This document shows positions 8,081 through 15,810 of a stretch of 17,130 bases of DNA, in pieces; the first letter of the stretch is position 1; each line of letters starts with the position of its first letter. Origin of the DNA: SXOA01 sp051004015 (lineage in GTDB: Bacteria > Planctomycetota > Planctomycetia > Pirellulales > Pirellulaceae); NCBI GenBank assembly GCA_051004015.1, contig JBPCKT010000070.1:1-17130 (forward strand), in the 5' to 3' direction. The notes beneath the pieces were generated by a model that was not told where the DNA came from, made no database searches, and saw nothing but the letters and a program-made list of their open reading frames with translations. Both the position numbers and the translations under genes were made by a program.

Positions 8081-8588
8081 AGCGATGTCTCGCGCCGTTT
8101 TTCGACCGCGGCCAATCTCGCCGTCGAGATGCCGACAGAAACAGAACCCTCCCCTAAAAGCCGGGGCTTTCAAACCCTACTTTACAGAATTGCCTTTGCT
8201 CGCTGCTCGCTGGCATTTCAACGGCAATAGTAACGGTCTCGACCTCTATGCCGATTATTCCGGCAAGGCTCGTCGGCCGCGCGCACAACGCGGCACGGTG
8301 CAACCGAGGAGTGGGGAGGCGAATGGCCGCCGCGCTTTCGGCGTTCGACATGCTTTCGCCGAATGTCTAAGAAATCGGCTGAATCTCCACGCGTAAGCCC
8401 TCGCTCCACTGTTTGTGCTCGTTCGTGTTGTACGACTCAGCGGAATCGGTAGCTGCAAATAGAGACGGACACCCCCTGGCGGCCGTTTCGCAAAAAGTTT
8501 GGGCCGCGAGATCGCGCGCTGACCCGCCCTGCTGCGCCGCCTTTGCGAGCCGGCAAAGATGGGATAAAGTGAGACTCGAAACGAAGAC
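8081..8588. other. Intergenic region between the HD-GYP gene and tRNA-Lys
   Basis: About 500 bp with no supportable gene. It should contain the leftward promoter of the HD-GYP gene and the rightward tRNA promoter. A 7-bp inverted repeat TTCGGCG/CGCCGAA (8337-8343 and 8357-8363, 13-nt loop) is present but has no T-tract. The open frames here have arginine/proline-rich shadow composition. Confidence 0.6.
8543..8570 (+). promoter_or_regulatory. Candidate promoter of tRNA-Lys
   Basis: TTGCGA (8543-8548) and TAAAGT (8565-8570) are spaced by 16 bp and end 18 bp before the mature tRNA. The position and orientation fit a sigma70 promoter. The hexamers are only partial matches. Confidence 0.4.
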
Positions 8589-8658
<70 letters not shown>

Positions 8659-8661
<3 letters not shown>

Positions 8662-9489
8662 CTTGATAACTTTGTTAGAGTCAACAGTTTGCGACTTCTC
8701 ACAATTCGCGGTGTCGCCTGAAAACTGCGAAGTGTTAACAAAAGTGTTAACGCCAGCGGCATCCGTTGCTGTTCCGTACTTCCGCCAGAGTTCGGCGTAC
8801 GTTTCAGCCGCTTCTTGCTGAACGTAGAATTTCATCGTGGTCGCAATGTCGGCGTGCCTCATCAGTTGTTTCAGCACCGCCGGCATCACGCGCTGCGCCC
8901 AGCGGAAACCGAACGAGCGGCGTAGGTCGTGAGCGCTGGCAAAGTTGCCGGATTCCTTGTCGACCACAACGCCAGCAGCTTTCCCGATGGCAGAGATAAC
9001 CTTGCTCGCGTGAGCCATTTCCCGATTGCCGATGAGCTTGAACACGAGGCCGGTCCGCTCGTCTTTCGGGGTCGTGAGTAGGAACCGCACAAACTCAGGG
9101 GTGATCGGTTCGATGCCGTCCTTTCTGGACTTTTGCATCTTAGCGGGAATGCGCATCGTTCCCCCCTGCCCTTCCAGGTCGACGGTGATAAGTGCCTCGT
9201 CGTACCAGGACAGATTAAGGGCTTCCCCAAGCCGCAGGCCGCTCCACCACAGGCCGTTGAGCATCCGCCGATACTCGGGGGCTTCCGCCGCCGCACGCTT
9301 TGCCATGCGTTCCTGTAGCCGCTTGCGGGCATCCACGCTGTAGGTCCGCTTGCGAAGTGTTTTCGTCTTGGGCTTGGTAGTCGCTTCGGCAATGATGCCG
9401 GCTTCCACCTTGGACAGCAGCCGGTCAAACTCTTCCCCGGTGATCGGTCGCCCTTTCATCAGCTTCGCGCCCTTCTGTCGCTTGGGCAT
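8659..9489 (-). CDS. Tyrosine recombinase/integrase, catalytic part (N-terminally damaged)
   Basis: The frame encodes 276 residues covering the catalytic domain of a phage-type integrase of the kind common in planctomycetes (start region PKRQKGAKLMKGRPITGEEF). The catalytic residues are all present: Arg86 (GLRLGEAL), probable Lys120, His187 and Arg190 (HDLRRSFG), His212 (LMRHADIATT) and Tyr222 (MKFYV). The ATG at 9489 is only the first in frame; the frame stays open further upstream and reads INWAKREELLNDAPSVN, the end of the core-binding domain. The beginning of the protein lies in another frame (see 9541-9607), so the gene is an inactivated or N-truncated remnant. Full-length relatives are usually around 350-400 residues. 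The stop codon TGA is supplied by the last bases of tRNA-Lys. Without its arm-binding and most of its core-binding domain it is unlikely to recombine DNA. Confidence 0.88.
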
Positions 9490-9540
9490 ATTGACGCTCG
9501 GGGCATCGTTCAGCAGTTCCTCCCGCTTTGCCCAGTTGAT

Positions 9541-9607
9541 CGAGGTAATACATGAGATAGAACTTGCGGTCGCCTGACGCCGTGATTTTGACTTTGATTT
9601 CGCTCAC
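9541..9607 (-). pseudogene. Detached N-terminus of the integrase
   Basis: Starting with GTG at 9607, this frame reads MSEIKVKITASGDRKFYLMYYLD, which matches the opening beta-strands of planctomycete integrases (pattern KIKVKxxxxxDRKFxxxxY). After about 23 residues the similarity ends. The catalytic part resumes in a different frame at about 9540 with INWAKREELL. The two pieces are adjacent, so most of the core-binding domain (an estimated 80-100 residues) is missing through an out-of-frame deletion near 9540-9550. The N-terminal frame itself runs on to 9425 as meaningless sequence. Confidence 0.7.
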
Positions 9608-9787
9608 TTTGTCCTCACTTCCAAGCTGCCCGTTGACCGCGACTTGCGGTCTTTCAAGTCGAGCCGAGCTCGAATCCGCAACATTATTGGCGGCTGTACA
9701 AGATCTGGCGAGGGTCCGCCCCTCAAATCCTTAAAAAAACTAGCCGAATTGCAGCACTTTCTTGTGGTATCGACGTTTAGCGTTTGA

Positions 9788-10222
9788 GAAAGCATTTTCG
9801 GTCGGGCAGCGGAGCGTGGACAAGTCCAGCAGACGCTCGTTGCCAACCAGGTCCAGCGTACCCCGCCTTCACTGTGGCTCCGCACGGTGCGAGTACCGGG
9901 TGGAATTGGTCTGTCCCGGCGACCTGGTGATTACTGCCGACATTCCGCTGGCCGCCGATGTAGTAGGGCAAGGTGCCGAGGCGCTCATCCGCGGGGTGAG
10001 CTCTATACCGGTGCGAATGTGGGCGAGCGGCACGCGATGAGGAATATGATCGGCGAGATGCGCGGTGCTGAACCCGTGATGCGTGGCCCGTCAGGTTTGA
10101 CCGCTCGCAACCGGCAAGAGTTTGCCAATCAACTCGACCGGTGGTTAGCACGAGTGAAAAAGGCAACACCTGGGAACAGCACTGGCCCAAGTTCTACTGA
10201 ACGCGAAGGCGGGAGTTCCTGA
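9788..10222 (+). pseudogene. YaiI/YqxD family (DUF188) gene, frameshifted
   Basis: Three segments align in order to the YaiI/YqxD family, a group of about 150-residue proteins with a probable PIN-like nuclease fold. Frame of 9788: AAERGQVQQTLVANQVQRTPPS and then RTVRVPGGIG, up to about 9905. Then a different frame: VELVCPGDLVITADIPLAADVVGQGAEAL (about 9900-9984), the family's most conserved block. Then the first frame again: PRGELYTGANVGERHAMRNM and onward to the TGA at 10220-10222. The first switch looks like a deletion of about 25 bp that removes the segment between VPxG and the EPGDLVITADIPLA block. The second fits loss of one base near 9985 (CTCATCC where CTCAATCC is expected). The N-terminal WVDADACP block is not readable, so the start has decayed too. 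It lies beside the broken integrase and may be chromosomal or island cargo. Confidence 0.8.
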
Positions 10223-10503
10223 ATACGCGTCGGTGTGTCGGACCGAAGCATCGAAGCGGCCCAAGGCTGATGCGTCAATAAGCTCCTCATTTACGGCCAT
10301 CTAATGTTTTGAAATACGACATGAGTTCTTTGGACTATGCAGGCAGGAGTTCTGGTTGGAGTCAACTCAGACGGTGAATAAAAGCGAAGCGCCAGTCAAC
10401 GAACGATTCTTGAGCCAAGTTGTTGCTTGCGTTTCCAATAACGTCTCCCGTTTCGCGCTTTTGCTCATGGCGTCGCCATCGATAGCCCGCTATTGTGAGA
10501 TGC
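10223..10503. other. Intergenic region before the sigma factor
   Basis: About 280 bp with no recognisable gene. It must hold the promoter of the sigma factor-kinase module; a weak candidate is TTGGAG followed 17 bp later by TAAAAG near 10354-10382. The only distinct structures are the two dyads just before the start codon, listed separately. Confidence 0.5.
10467..10493. promoter_or_regulatory. Two adjacent dyads upstream of the ECF sigma gene
   Basis: ATGGCG-T-CGCCAT (10467-10479) and ATAGC-CC-GCTAT (10482-10493) are both perfect inverted repeats, separated by two bases and ending 10 bp before the GTG start. They could be operator half sites or a small leader hairpin that affects initiation. 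The loops are too short for stable RNA hairpins, which favours a protein-binding reading if they mean anything. Function is inference only. Confidence 0.3.
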
Positions 10504-11067
10504 GTGTCCGACGTTACACGCATTTTGTCGCAGATTGAGCAGGGCGATCCCACCGCCGCCGACCAGCTTCTGCCGCTGTTGTACGATGAGCTTCGCAAGC
10601 TGGCAGCGCACAAGCTCTCGCAGGAGCAGGCCGGGCAAACGTTGCAGGCCACGGCGCTGGTCCACGAGGCGTATCTGCGCCTGGTGGGTTCCGTTGTGCC
10701 AGGGTCACAATGGGAAGGCCGCGGACACTTCTTCGCTGCGGCGGCCGAGGCGATGCGGCGGATTCTGATCAACCGGGCCAGAGACAAGAACCGGCAGAAG
10801 CGCGCCGGCAGTCTGCGGCGCGTCGATCTGGACACAATCGAGATTGCGCTCGACACGCCGGACGAAGACCTGCTCGCGTTGGATGAGGCGCTCCAGGAGC
10901 TTGCCGCGACTGACAAACTTTGCGCCGATCTGGTCCAATTGAGGTTCTTCGCTGGACTGACGCTGGGGGAGGCGGCCCTAGCTTTGGGAATGCCCCGGCG
11001 AACGGCCGATCGCCACTGGGCGTACGCACGGGCGTGGCTTTTCGACCGCCTCAAAGGCCAGCCATAG
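10504..11067 (+). CDS. ECF-type RNA polymerase sigma factor (planctomycete type)
   Basis: A 187-residue sigma factor. The start is chosen as GTG 10504 because MSDVTRILSQIEQGDP is the usual opening of this family; GTG 10495 would add three residues. Region sigma2 includes LLPLLYDELRKLA, the strongly conserved GQTLQATALVHEAYLRL (about 46-62) and FFAAAAEAMRRILINRARDKNRQKR. Region sigma4 (about 130-185) has LVQLRFFAGLTLGEAALALGMPRRTADRHWAYARAWL with the helix-turn-helix. This group of ECF factors is expanded in planctomycetes and usually stands next to a large Ser/Thr protein kinase, as here (kinase start 101 bp downstream, same strand). No anti-sigma factor gene is adjacent, so activity is probably controlled by the kinase, by analogy with such pairs. 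The adjacent kinase supports co-transcription. Confidence 0.93.
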   Translation: MSDVTRILSQIEQGDPTAADQLLPLLYDELRKLAAHKLSQEQAGQTLQATALVHEAYLRLVGSVVPGSQWEGRGHFFAAAAEAMRRILINRARDKNRQKRAGSLRRVDLDTIEIALDTPDEDLLALDEALQELAATDKLCADLVQLRFFAGLTLGEAALALGMPRRTADRHWAYARAWLFDRLKGQP

Positions 11068-11168
11068 CCAGCGACTGGCAGCTTTTTCAGGAATTCTTGC
11101 CCAGGCGCGGCGCACCGCGCCTCCAAACGGGGCATTGATATGTGGAGCGAAGCTCCCCGAGGTGTTTA

Positions 11169-14100
11169 ATGAGTGCAGCAATTTCCGACCCCAAAGCGAT
11201 TTTCTTCGCGGCCCTCGACCAGCCGTCACCCGCCGAGCGGTCTCGCTACTTGGACGCCGCCTGCGGCAGCGATCCCCAGTTGCGTTCCCGGGTCGAGCAA
11301 CTCCTGGCGGCGCATGAGCAGGCAGGCCATTTCCTAGGCGGCTCCAGCACGTCTGCCGCCACGACCGACCAGCCGACAGAGCGGCTGGGTACGTCGATCG
11401 GCCCCTACAAGCTGCTGCAGCAAATCGGCGAAGGGGGGATGGGGGTCGTCTATATGGCCGAGCAGACCGAGCCCGTTCAGCGGAAGGTCGCTCTCAAAAT
11501 CATCAAGCCAGGAATGGACACGCGCCAGGTCATCGCCCGCTTCGAGGCCGAGCGGCAGGCATTGGCGATGATGGACCATGTCAACATCGCCCGCGTGCTG
11601 GACGCTGGGGCCACGGAATCCGGCCGGCCGTATTTCGTCATGGAGCTGGTCCACGGCGTCCCCATCACCAAGTATTGCGACGACAACCGCCTGACGCCGC
11701 GGCAGCGTTTGGAACTGTTCGTGCCGGTCTGCCAGGCGATCCAGCACGCCCACCAGAAGGGGATTATCCACCGCGACATCAAGCCGTCCAACGTGATGGT
11801 CACGCTCTACGACGGCAAGCCGGTACCCAAGGTGATCGATTTCGGCGTGGCCAAGGCGACCGATCAGAAGCTGACCGAGCGGACCCTGTTCACGCAGTAC
11901 GGCACGATGGTCGGGACGCTGGAATACATGAGCCCCGAGCAAGCGGAGATGAGCGCCCTGGGGGTCGATACCCGTAGCGACATCTATTCATTGGGCGTGC
12001 TGCTATATGAACTACTGACGGGCAGCACTCCCCTGAGCAGTAAGCGGATGAAGGAGGCCGCCTATGCCGAGATTCTGCGCCTGATCAAGGAAGAGGAGCC
12101 TCCCAAGCCGAGCACGCGGCTGAGCGAACTTAGTACTCCTCACGCTCCGCGTGAGGATTCCGTCACGCGGAGCGTGACGAGTACTTTGGCATCCATCGCC
12201 GCCCTGCGAAACATGGAGCCGGCCAAGCTGACGAAGCTGGTCCGCGGCGAGCTGGACTGGATCGTGATGAAGACGCTGGAGAAGGACCGCAACCGCCGCT
12301 ACGAAACGGCCAACGGTTTGGCGGCCGATGTTGAGCGGTATTTGAATGACGAGGCGGTGCAGGCCTGTCCGCCGTCGGTGGCTTATCGGCTGCGCAAGCT
12401 CATGCGGCGGCATAAAGGGCCGGTGCTGGCGGTCTCGCTGGTGGTGCTGGCTCTGGTGGGCGGCATCATCGGCACGACGTGGGGCCTGTTTCGCGCCACC
12501 GACGCCCAGGCCGTCGCCGTGAACGAGGCGAAGCAAAAAGCCGCCGCCCTCACGGACAAAGAAGCCGCCCTGCAAGCCGCAACTCGGGCCAAGGACGACC
12601 TGCGGCGGGACTCCTACTTCCACCACATCTCGCTGGCCCACAGGGATCTGTCGGCCGACAACCTGGGCCGGGCCTTGAAACTCCTCGAGGAGTGTCCGGA
12701 AGACTTGCGCCAGTGGGAATGGCATTACCTGATGCGGCTCTGCAAGGTTGAGCCGGTGGTCCTCCGGGACAAGACGGGGGTGGGGTTTCAAGGCGTGGCG
12801 TTCAGCCCCGACGGGGACTGCCTCGCCTCCGCGGGCGATGATGGGGCCGTCACGATCTGGAACAGCGGGACGGGCGAGGTCATCAAGCGGTTCCCTGCGC
12901 ACAAGGAATCGGTCCTCAGCGTCGCATTCCACCGCGAGGGCAAGCACCTGGCCTCCGTCGGCGCGGACCGGAAGGTGAAGGTCTGGGACTTGACGGCGAC
13001 TGACCAGCCGGTGTTCGCAGGACCGTGCGACGCCAGTCGCAAGTTTGGGACGGCATATGCCGTAGCGTTCAGTCCCGACGGCCGACTACTCGCGGCGGGA
13101 AGTGACGGGGCGGTGAAGGTCTGGGACTGGAAGAACCGTCAACTCCGTCACTCCTTGCCCGTTGACATATTCCATTCGATTCCCGTGGCGTTCAGCCGCG
13201 ACGGGCGTCTGGCGACCGCCATCTTCCTGGAAGGCAGCCTGAAGCTTTGGGATTCGGAAACAGGAAAACTGCTCCGCACCATCCACGACCAGCGCCATCC
13301 CGTCAGCGCGCTGGCGTTCAGCCCGGATGGCCAGTGGCTGGCCTCGGCCAACTTCGGTAGGACCGTGAAACTGTCGGACTCGACGACCGGCGCACTCCTC
13401 CGCACCTTCGACTTGCATACCGGAAACGTCGAGTGCGTCGCCTTCCATCGGGGCGGGCAGCGCCTCGCCTCGGGCGGCGAAGACAAGACGGTGCGCGTCT
13501 GGGACGCGACGACCGGCTTGGAAGTGCTCGGACTCCGCGGACACACCGACAGGTGCGGGTGCGTGGCGTTCAGCCCGGACGGCTGGCGCCTCGCTTCGGC
13601 CAGCGCCGACGGGACCATCCGCCTTTGGGATGCGACCCCGCTCCGGGGCGATGAAGGTCAGGAGATCCTGACCTTCAAAGAGCACACCAATGAAATCCGC
13701 GGCGTGGCGTTCAGCCCCGACGGCTCCGACGTTCAGCGGGTCGCTTCGGCCAGCTCCGACGGGCTCGTGAAGGTCTGGGACGCCCGGACCGGCCAGGTGA
13801 GTCCCGGCGCGCCGGGATTCAGCGGCCACGCGGAGTTCAACGGCCGCAGGGTTGTTATCTTCTGTGCGGCCTGGCACCCCGAAGGCCATCTCATCGCCTC
13901 GGCTAGCCTCGATACCGTCAAGGTCTGGAACGCACGGACCGAACGGACGGTCTTCGCGCTCCCGGCCGGGCAGGGAAAAATCCCCTTGCCATACAACGCC
14001 GTGGCGTTCAGTCCCGACGGCCGCTATCTGGTCACGGGAAAAGGGGATCGAGTGGAAGTATGGGATGCTGCGACCGGCCAGGAAGTCGGCACGCTCGATA

Positions 14101-14636
14101 CCCACAAAGGGCCGGTCCGGGGGGTGGTGTTCAGCAAGGGCGGCGGGCACCTGGCCACGGCGAGCAACGACGGGATCGTGAAACTCTGGGACGCGAAGCG
14201 GCTGGAAAAACACCATTTAGACGGGAAGCCGGAACCTCGTATCCCACCCATCCGGGCGCGGGTCGCCGGGCCGGGTTTGAGCGTGGCCTTCAGCCCGGAC
14301 GGCCGGCGGCTGGCGACGGGGGGTGAGGACAACACGGTCAAGATTTGGGACGTGGAGAACGGCCAGGTGCTCGATACCCTGTGGGGACACACCGGGGAGG
14401 TCTATACCGTGGCGTTCAGCCCCGATGGCCGGTGGGTCGCCTCTGGGGGTGGGGACAGCACCGTGAACGTCTGGGACAGCCACACCGGAAAGTTAGTGCG
14501 CGGCTTCCGCGGCCACAAGGGCATCGTCAGCAGCGTGGCGTTCAGCCCCGACGGCGGCCGCCTGGTTTCAGGGAGCCGGGACACGACGGTCAAAGTTTTC
14601 GACGTAACTCAATTGGAAAAAGTGCCCGATCGATAG
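11169..14636 (+). CDS. Transmembrane Ser/Thr protein kinase with WD40 repeats
   Basis: A 1155-residue protein. The start at ATG 11169 opens MSAAISDPKAIFFAALDQ, the typical N-terminal helical segment of planctomycete kinases; an in-frame GTG at 11142 is less likely. The PknB-type kinase domain (about 80-390) is complete: GEGGMGVV loop (87-94), Lys110, HRDIK with Asp203 (201-205), DFG 224-226, and MSPEQ in the activation segment. A transmembrane segment (418-440) follows a basic stretch, then a linker (about 445-540), then 14 WD40 repeats from residue 543 to the end, enough for two seven-bladed propellers. These are probably outside the cytoplasmic membrane as a ligand- or protein-binding sensor. 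The linker after the kinase core contains an 18-residue insertion (322-339) made by a palindromic DNA repeat. The partner is probably the upstream ECF sigma factor. Confidence 0.94.
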   Translation: MSAAISDPKAIFFAALDQPSPAERSRYLDAACGSDPQLRSRVEQLLAAHEQAGHFLGGSSTSAATTDQPTERLGTSIGPYKLLQQIGEGGMGVVYMAEQTEPVQRKVALKIIKPGMDTRQVIARFEAERQALAMMDHVNIARVLDAGATESGRPYFVMELVHGVPITKYCDDNRLTPRQRLELFVPVCQAIQHAHQKGIIHRDIKPSNVMVTLYDGKPVPKVIDFGVAKATDQKLTERTLFTQYGTMVGTLEYMSPEQAEMSALGVDTRSDIYSLGVLLYELLTGSTPLSSKRMKEAAYAEILRLIKEEEPPKPSTRLSELSTPHAPREDSVTRSVTSTLASIAALRNMEPAKLTKLVRGELDWIVMKTLEKDRNRRYETANGLAADVERYLNDEAVQACPPSVAYRLRKLMRRHKGPVLAVSLVVLALVGGIIGTTWGLFRATDAQAVAVNEAKQKAAALTDKEAALQAATRAKDDLRRDSYFHHISLAHRDLSADNLGRALKLLEECPEDLRQWEWHYLMRLCKVEPVVLRDKTGVGFQGVAFSPDGDCLASAGDDGAVTIWNSGTGEVIKRFPAHKESVLSVAFHREGKHLASVGADRKVKVWDLTATDQPVFAGPCDASRKFGTAYAVAFSPDGRLLAAGSDGAVKVWDWKNRQLRHSLPVDIFHSIPVAFSRDGRLATAIFLEGSLKLWDSETGKLLRTIHDQRHPVSALAFSPDGQWLASANFGRTVKLSDSTTGALLRTFDLHTGNVECVAFHRGGQRLASGGEDKTVRVWDATTGLEVLGLRGHTDRCGCVAFSPDGWRLASASADGTIRLWDATPLRGDEGQEILTFKEHTNEIRGVAFSPDGSDVQRVASASSDGLVKVWDARTGQVSPGAPGFSGHAEFNGRRVVIFCAAWHPEGHLIASASLDTVKVWNARTERTVFALPAGQGKIPLPYNAVAFSPDGRYLVTGKGDRVEVWDAATGQEVGTLDTHKGPVRGVVFSKGGGHLATASNDGIVKLWDAKRLEKHHLDGKPEPRIPPIRARVAGPGLSVAFSPDGRRLATGGEDNTVKIWDVENGQVLDTLWGHTGEVYTVAFSPDGRWVASGGGDSTVNVWDSHTGKLVRGFRGHKGIVSSVAFSPDGGRLVSGSRDTTVKVFDVTQLEKVPDR
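12132..12185. repeat. Nested palindromic repeat inside the kinase coding sequence
   Basis: A 54-bp element bounded by AGTACT on both sides (12132-12137 and 12180-12185). It contains two hairpins, TCACGC-TCC-GCGTGA (12140-12154) and TCACGC-GGA-GCGTGA (12163-12177), and the two halves are also inverted copies of each other. It is exactly 18 codons and in frame with the kinase, adding STPHAPREDSVTRSVTST to a linker where homologous kinases, from memory, go directly from a Ser-rich segment to SIAALR-like sequence. HAPRD/E-type peptides recur in planctomycete proteins, suggesting a dispersed repeat family. Confidence 0.8.
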
Positions 14637-14639
14637 GTG

Positions 14640-14703
14640 GTAGCCGCACTCGCCAGAGTGCGGGGAACTGGCGGGAAGCCCGCGTTCTGGCGAACGCGGC
14701 TAC
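14640..14703. repeat. Twin-hairpin palindromic repeat after the kinase gene
   Basis: A 64-bp element starting GTAGCC and ending GGCTAC. It comprises two perfect 8-bp hairpins: CCGCACTC-GCCA-GAGTGCGG (14644-14663) and CCGCGTTC-TGGC-GAACGCGG (14680-14699). The two arms are also inverted copies of each other. The bases that differ between the hairpins (AC versus GT) change in pairs so that both stems stay intact. It begins 4 bp after the kinase stop and could also end transcription, but lacks a T-tract. The design resembles REP-type elements. Confidence 0.8.
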
Positions 14704-14728
14704 GTAAAACGCTAACCGAGGTGCAGTC

Positions 14729-15703
14729 ATGCTTACTTGCTTACGAACGAACCAGCGACGTGGCTTTACGCTCGTCGAGCTGTTGGTCGTCATCGCCATT
14801 ATCGGCGTCCTGATTGCTCTGCTGCTGCCGGCGGTGCAAGCGGCTCGCGAGGCCGCCCGCCGCATGGCCTGCAGCAACAATCTCAAGAACCTCGGGCTGG
14901 CGTCGCACCATTATCACGGCGACCAAAGGATCTTTCCGCCTGGGGCCGTGGGGCCGCTCGGTCCCTCCTTCCCGCAATACGCCGGACTGAAGCACCACGG
15001 ACTGGGGACTTACCTCCTGCCGTACCTGGAGCAGGACACACTCTTCCGCCAGTACCGTTGGGACGTCTCCTGGTTCGACCCGCCGAACCAGCCGGCCGTG
15101 AACACGCCGTTGGAAATGTGGCGGTGCCCATCGGCGCAGGTGGACCGGATGATGGACGGGTCGCTTCCCACGGTGACCCCGCCGCCGGCAGAACTATTCA
15201 ATGGCACTGCCGCCTGCGGAGACTATGCGGGCATGGGAACTGTCGACACCGGCTTGGCACGCAGTGGCCTGATTGATCCCCCCGGCGGCCCGCGCGACGA
15301 CCGGGGGCATTACGAAGGAGTCTTCCCCGTCAACGCCGCCCGGAGCCTGGCTGACATCCAGGACGGGACTTCGCACACGATCCTGATCGCCGAGTGCGCG
15401 GGCCGGCCGCAACTTTGGCAGGGACGCAGGCAGGTTCCCAGCAAATGGCTTTCCGGCGGGCCGTGGGCTTCCCGAAACCTGTTGTGGTGCCGAGGCGCCA
15501 CGCCGGACGGGACCGGCTTCTTCGGGCCTTGTGCCGTGAATTGCACGAACGATCGAGAAGTCTATAGTTTCCACCCCACCGGGGCCAACGCCGTGTTCGC
15601 GGACGGCCACGTCCAATTCCTGAACGCCACCCTCGACATCCGGGTCTTCGCCCGGTTGGTGACCCGGGCCGGCGGCGAAGTCGTCTCGGCCGGTGATTTC
15701 TGA
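14729..15703 (+). CDS. DUF1559 protein with prepilin-type N-terminus
   Basis: A 324-residue member of the large planctomycete DUF1559 family. The N-terminus is a type IV prepilin-like signal, RRGFTLVELLVVIAII, with likely peptidase cleavage between Gly12 and Phe13 and Glu at mature position 5, continuing as a hydrophobic helix to LPAVQAAREAARR. The ectodomain has the family motifs: CSNNLKNLGLASHHYH, the LPYLEQDTLF segment, WRCPSA, an IQDGTSHTILIAE block and a C-terminal FHPTGANAVFADGHVQFLN. It is probably secreted and assembled or anchored as a pseudopilin; the biological role of the family is not established. GAGGT at 14718-14722 lies 6 bases before the ATG. It follows the kinase by 92 bp with a palindromic repeat between, so co-transcription is possible but not certain. 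Confidence 0.93.
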   Translation: MLTCLRTNQRRGFTLVELLVVIAIIGVLIALLLPAVQAAREAARRMACSNNLKNLGLASHHYHGDQRIFPPGAVGPLGPSFPQYAGLKHHGLGTYLLPYLEQDTLFRQYRWDVSWFDPPNQPAVNTPLEMWRCPSAQVDRMMDGSLPTVTPPPAELFNGTAACGDYAGMGTVDTGLARSGLIDPPGGPRDDRGHYEGVFPVNAARSLADIQDGTSHTILIAECAGRPQLWQGRRQVPSKWLSGGPWASRNLLWCRGATPDGTGFFGPCAVNCTNDREVYSFHPTGANAVFADGHVQFLNATLDIRVFARLVTRAGGEVVSAGDF

Positions 15704-15810
15704 CAGCGGTCCGGTTGGGGGCGTCCACTCCGCCCTCGCCCGGACCAACCGAATGAGCCGAACCGCGAGCGGCCGCGGTGATGGCTGACTGTTGAGCCGC
15801 AAAGAAAATC

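Noticed and set aside
8081..8173. N-terminal extension of the HD-GYP response regulator
   Set aside because: The receiver domain begins directly at MKPVIVFVDDEP; the extra 31 residues have no family likeness.
13086..14216. Minus-strand open frame of 376 codons opposite the WD40 repeats
   Set aside because: Its apparent internal repetition (VGAGRSEA-like units) only mirrors the WD40 DNA repeats on the plus strand.
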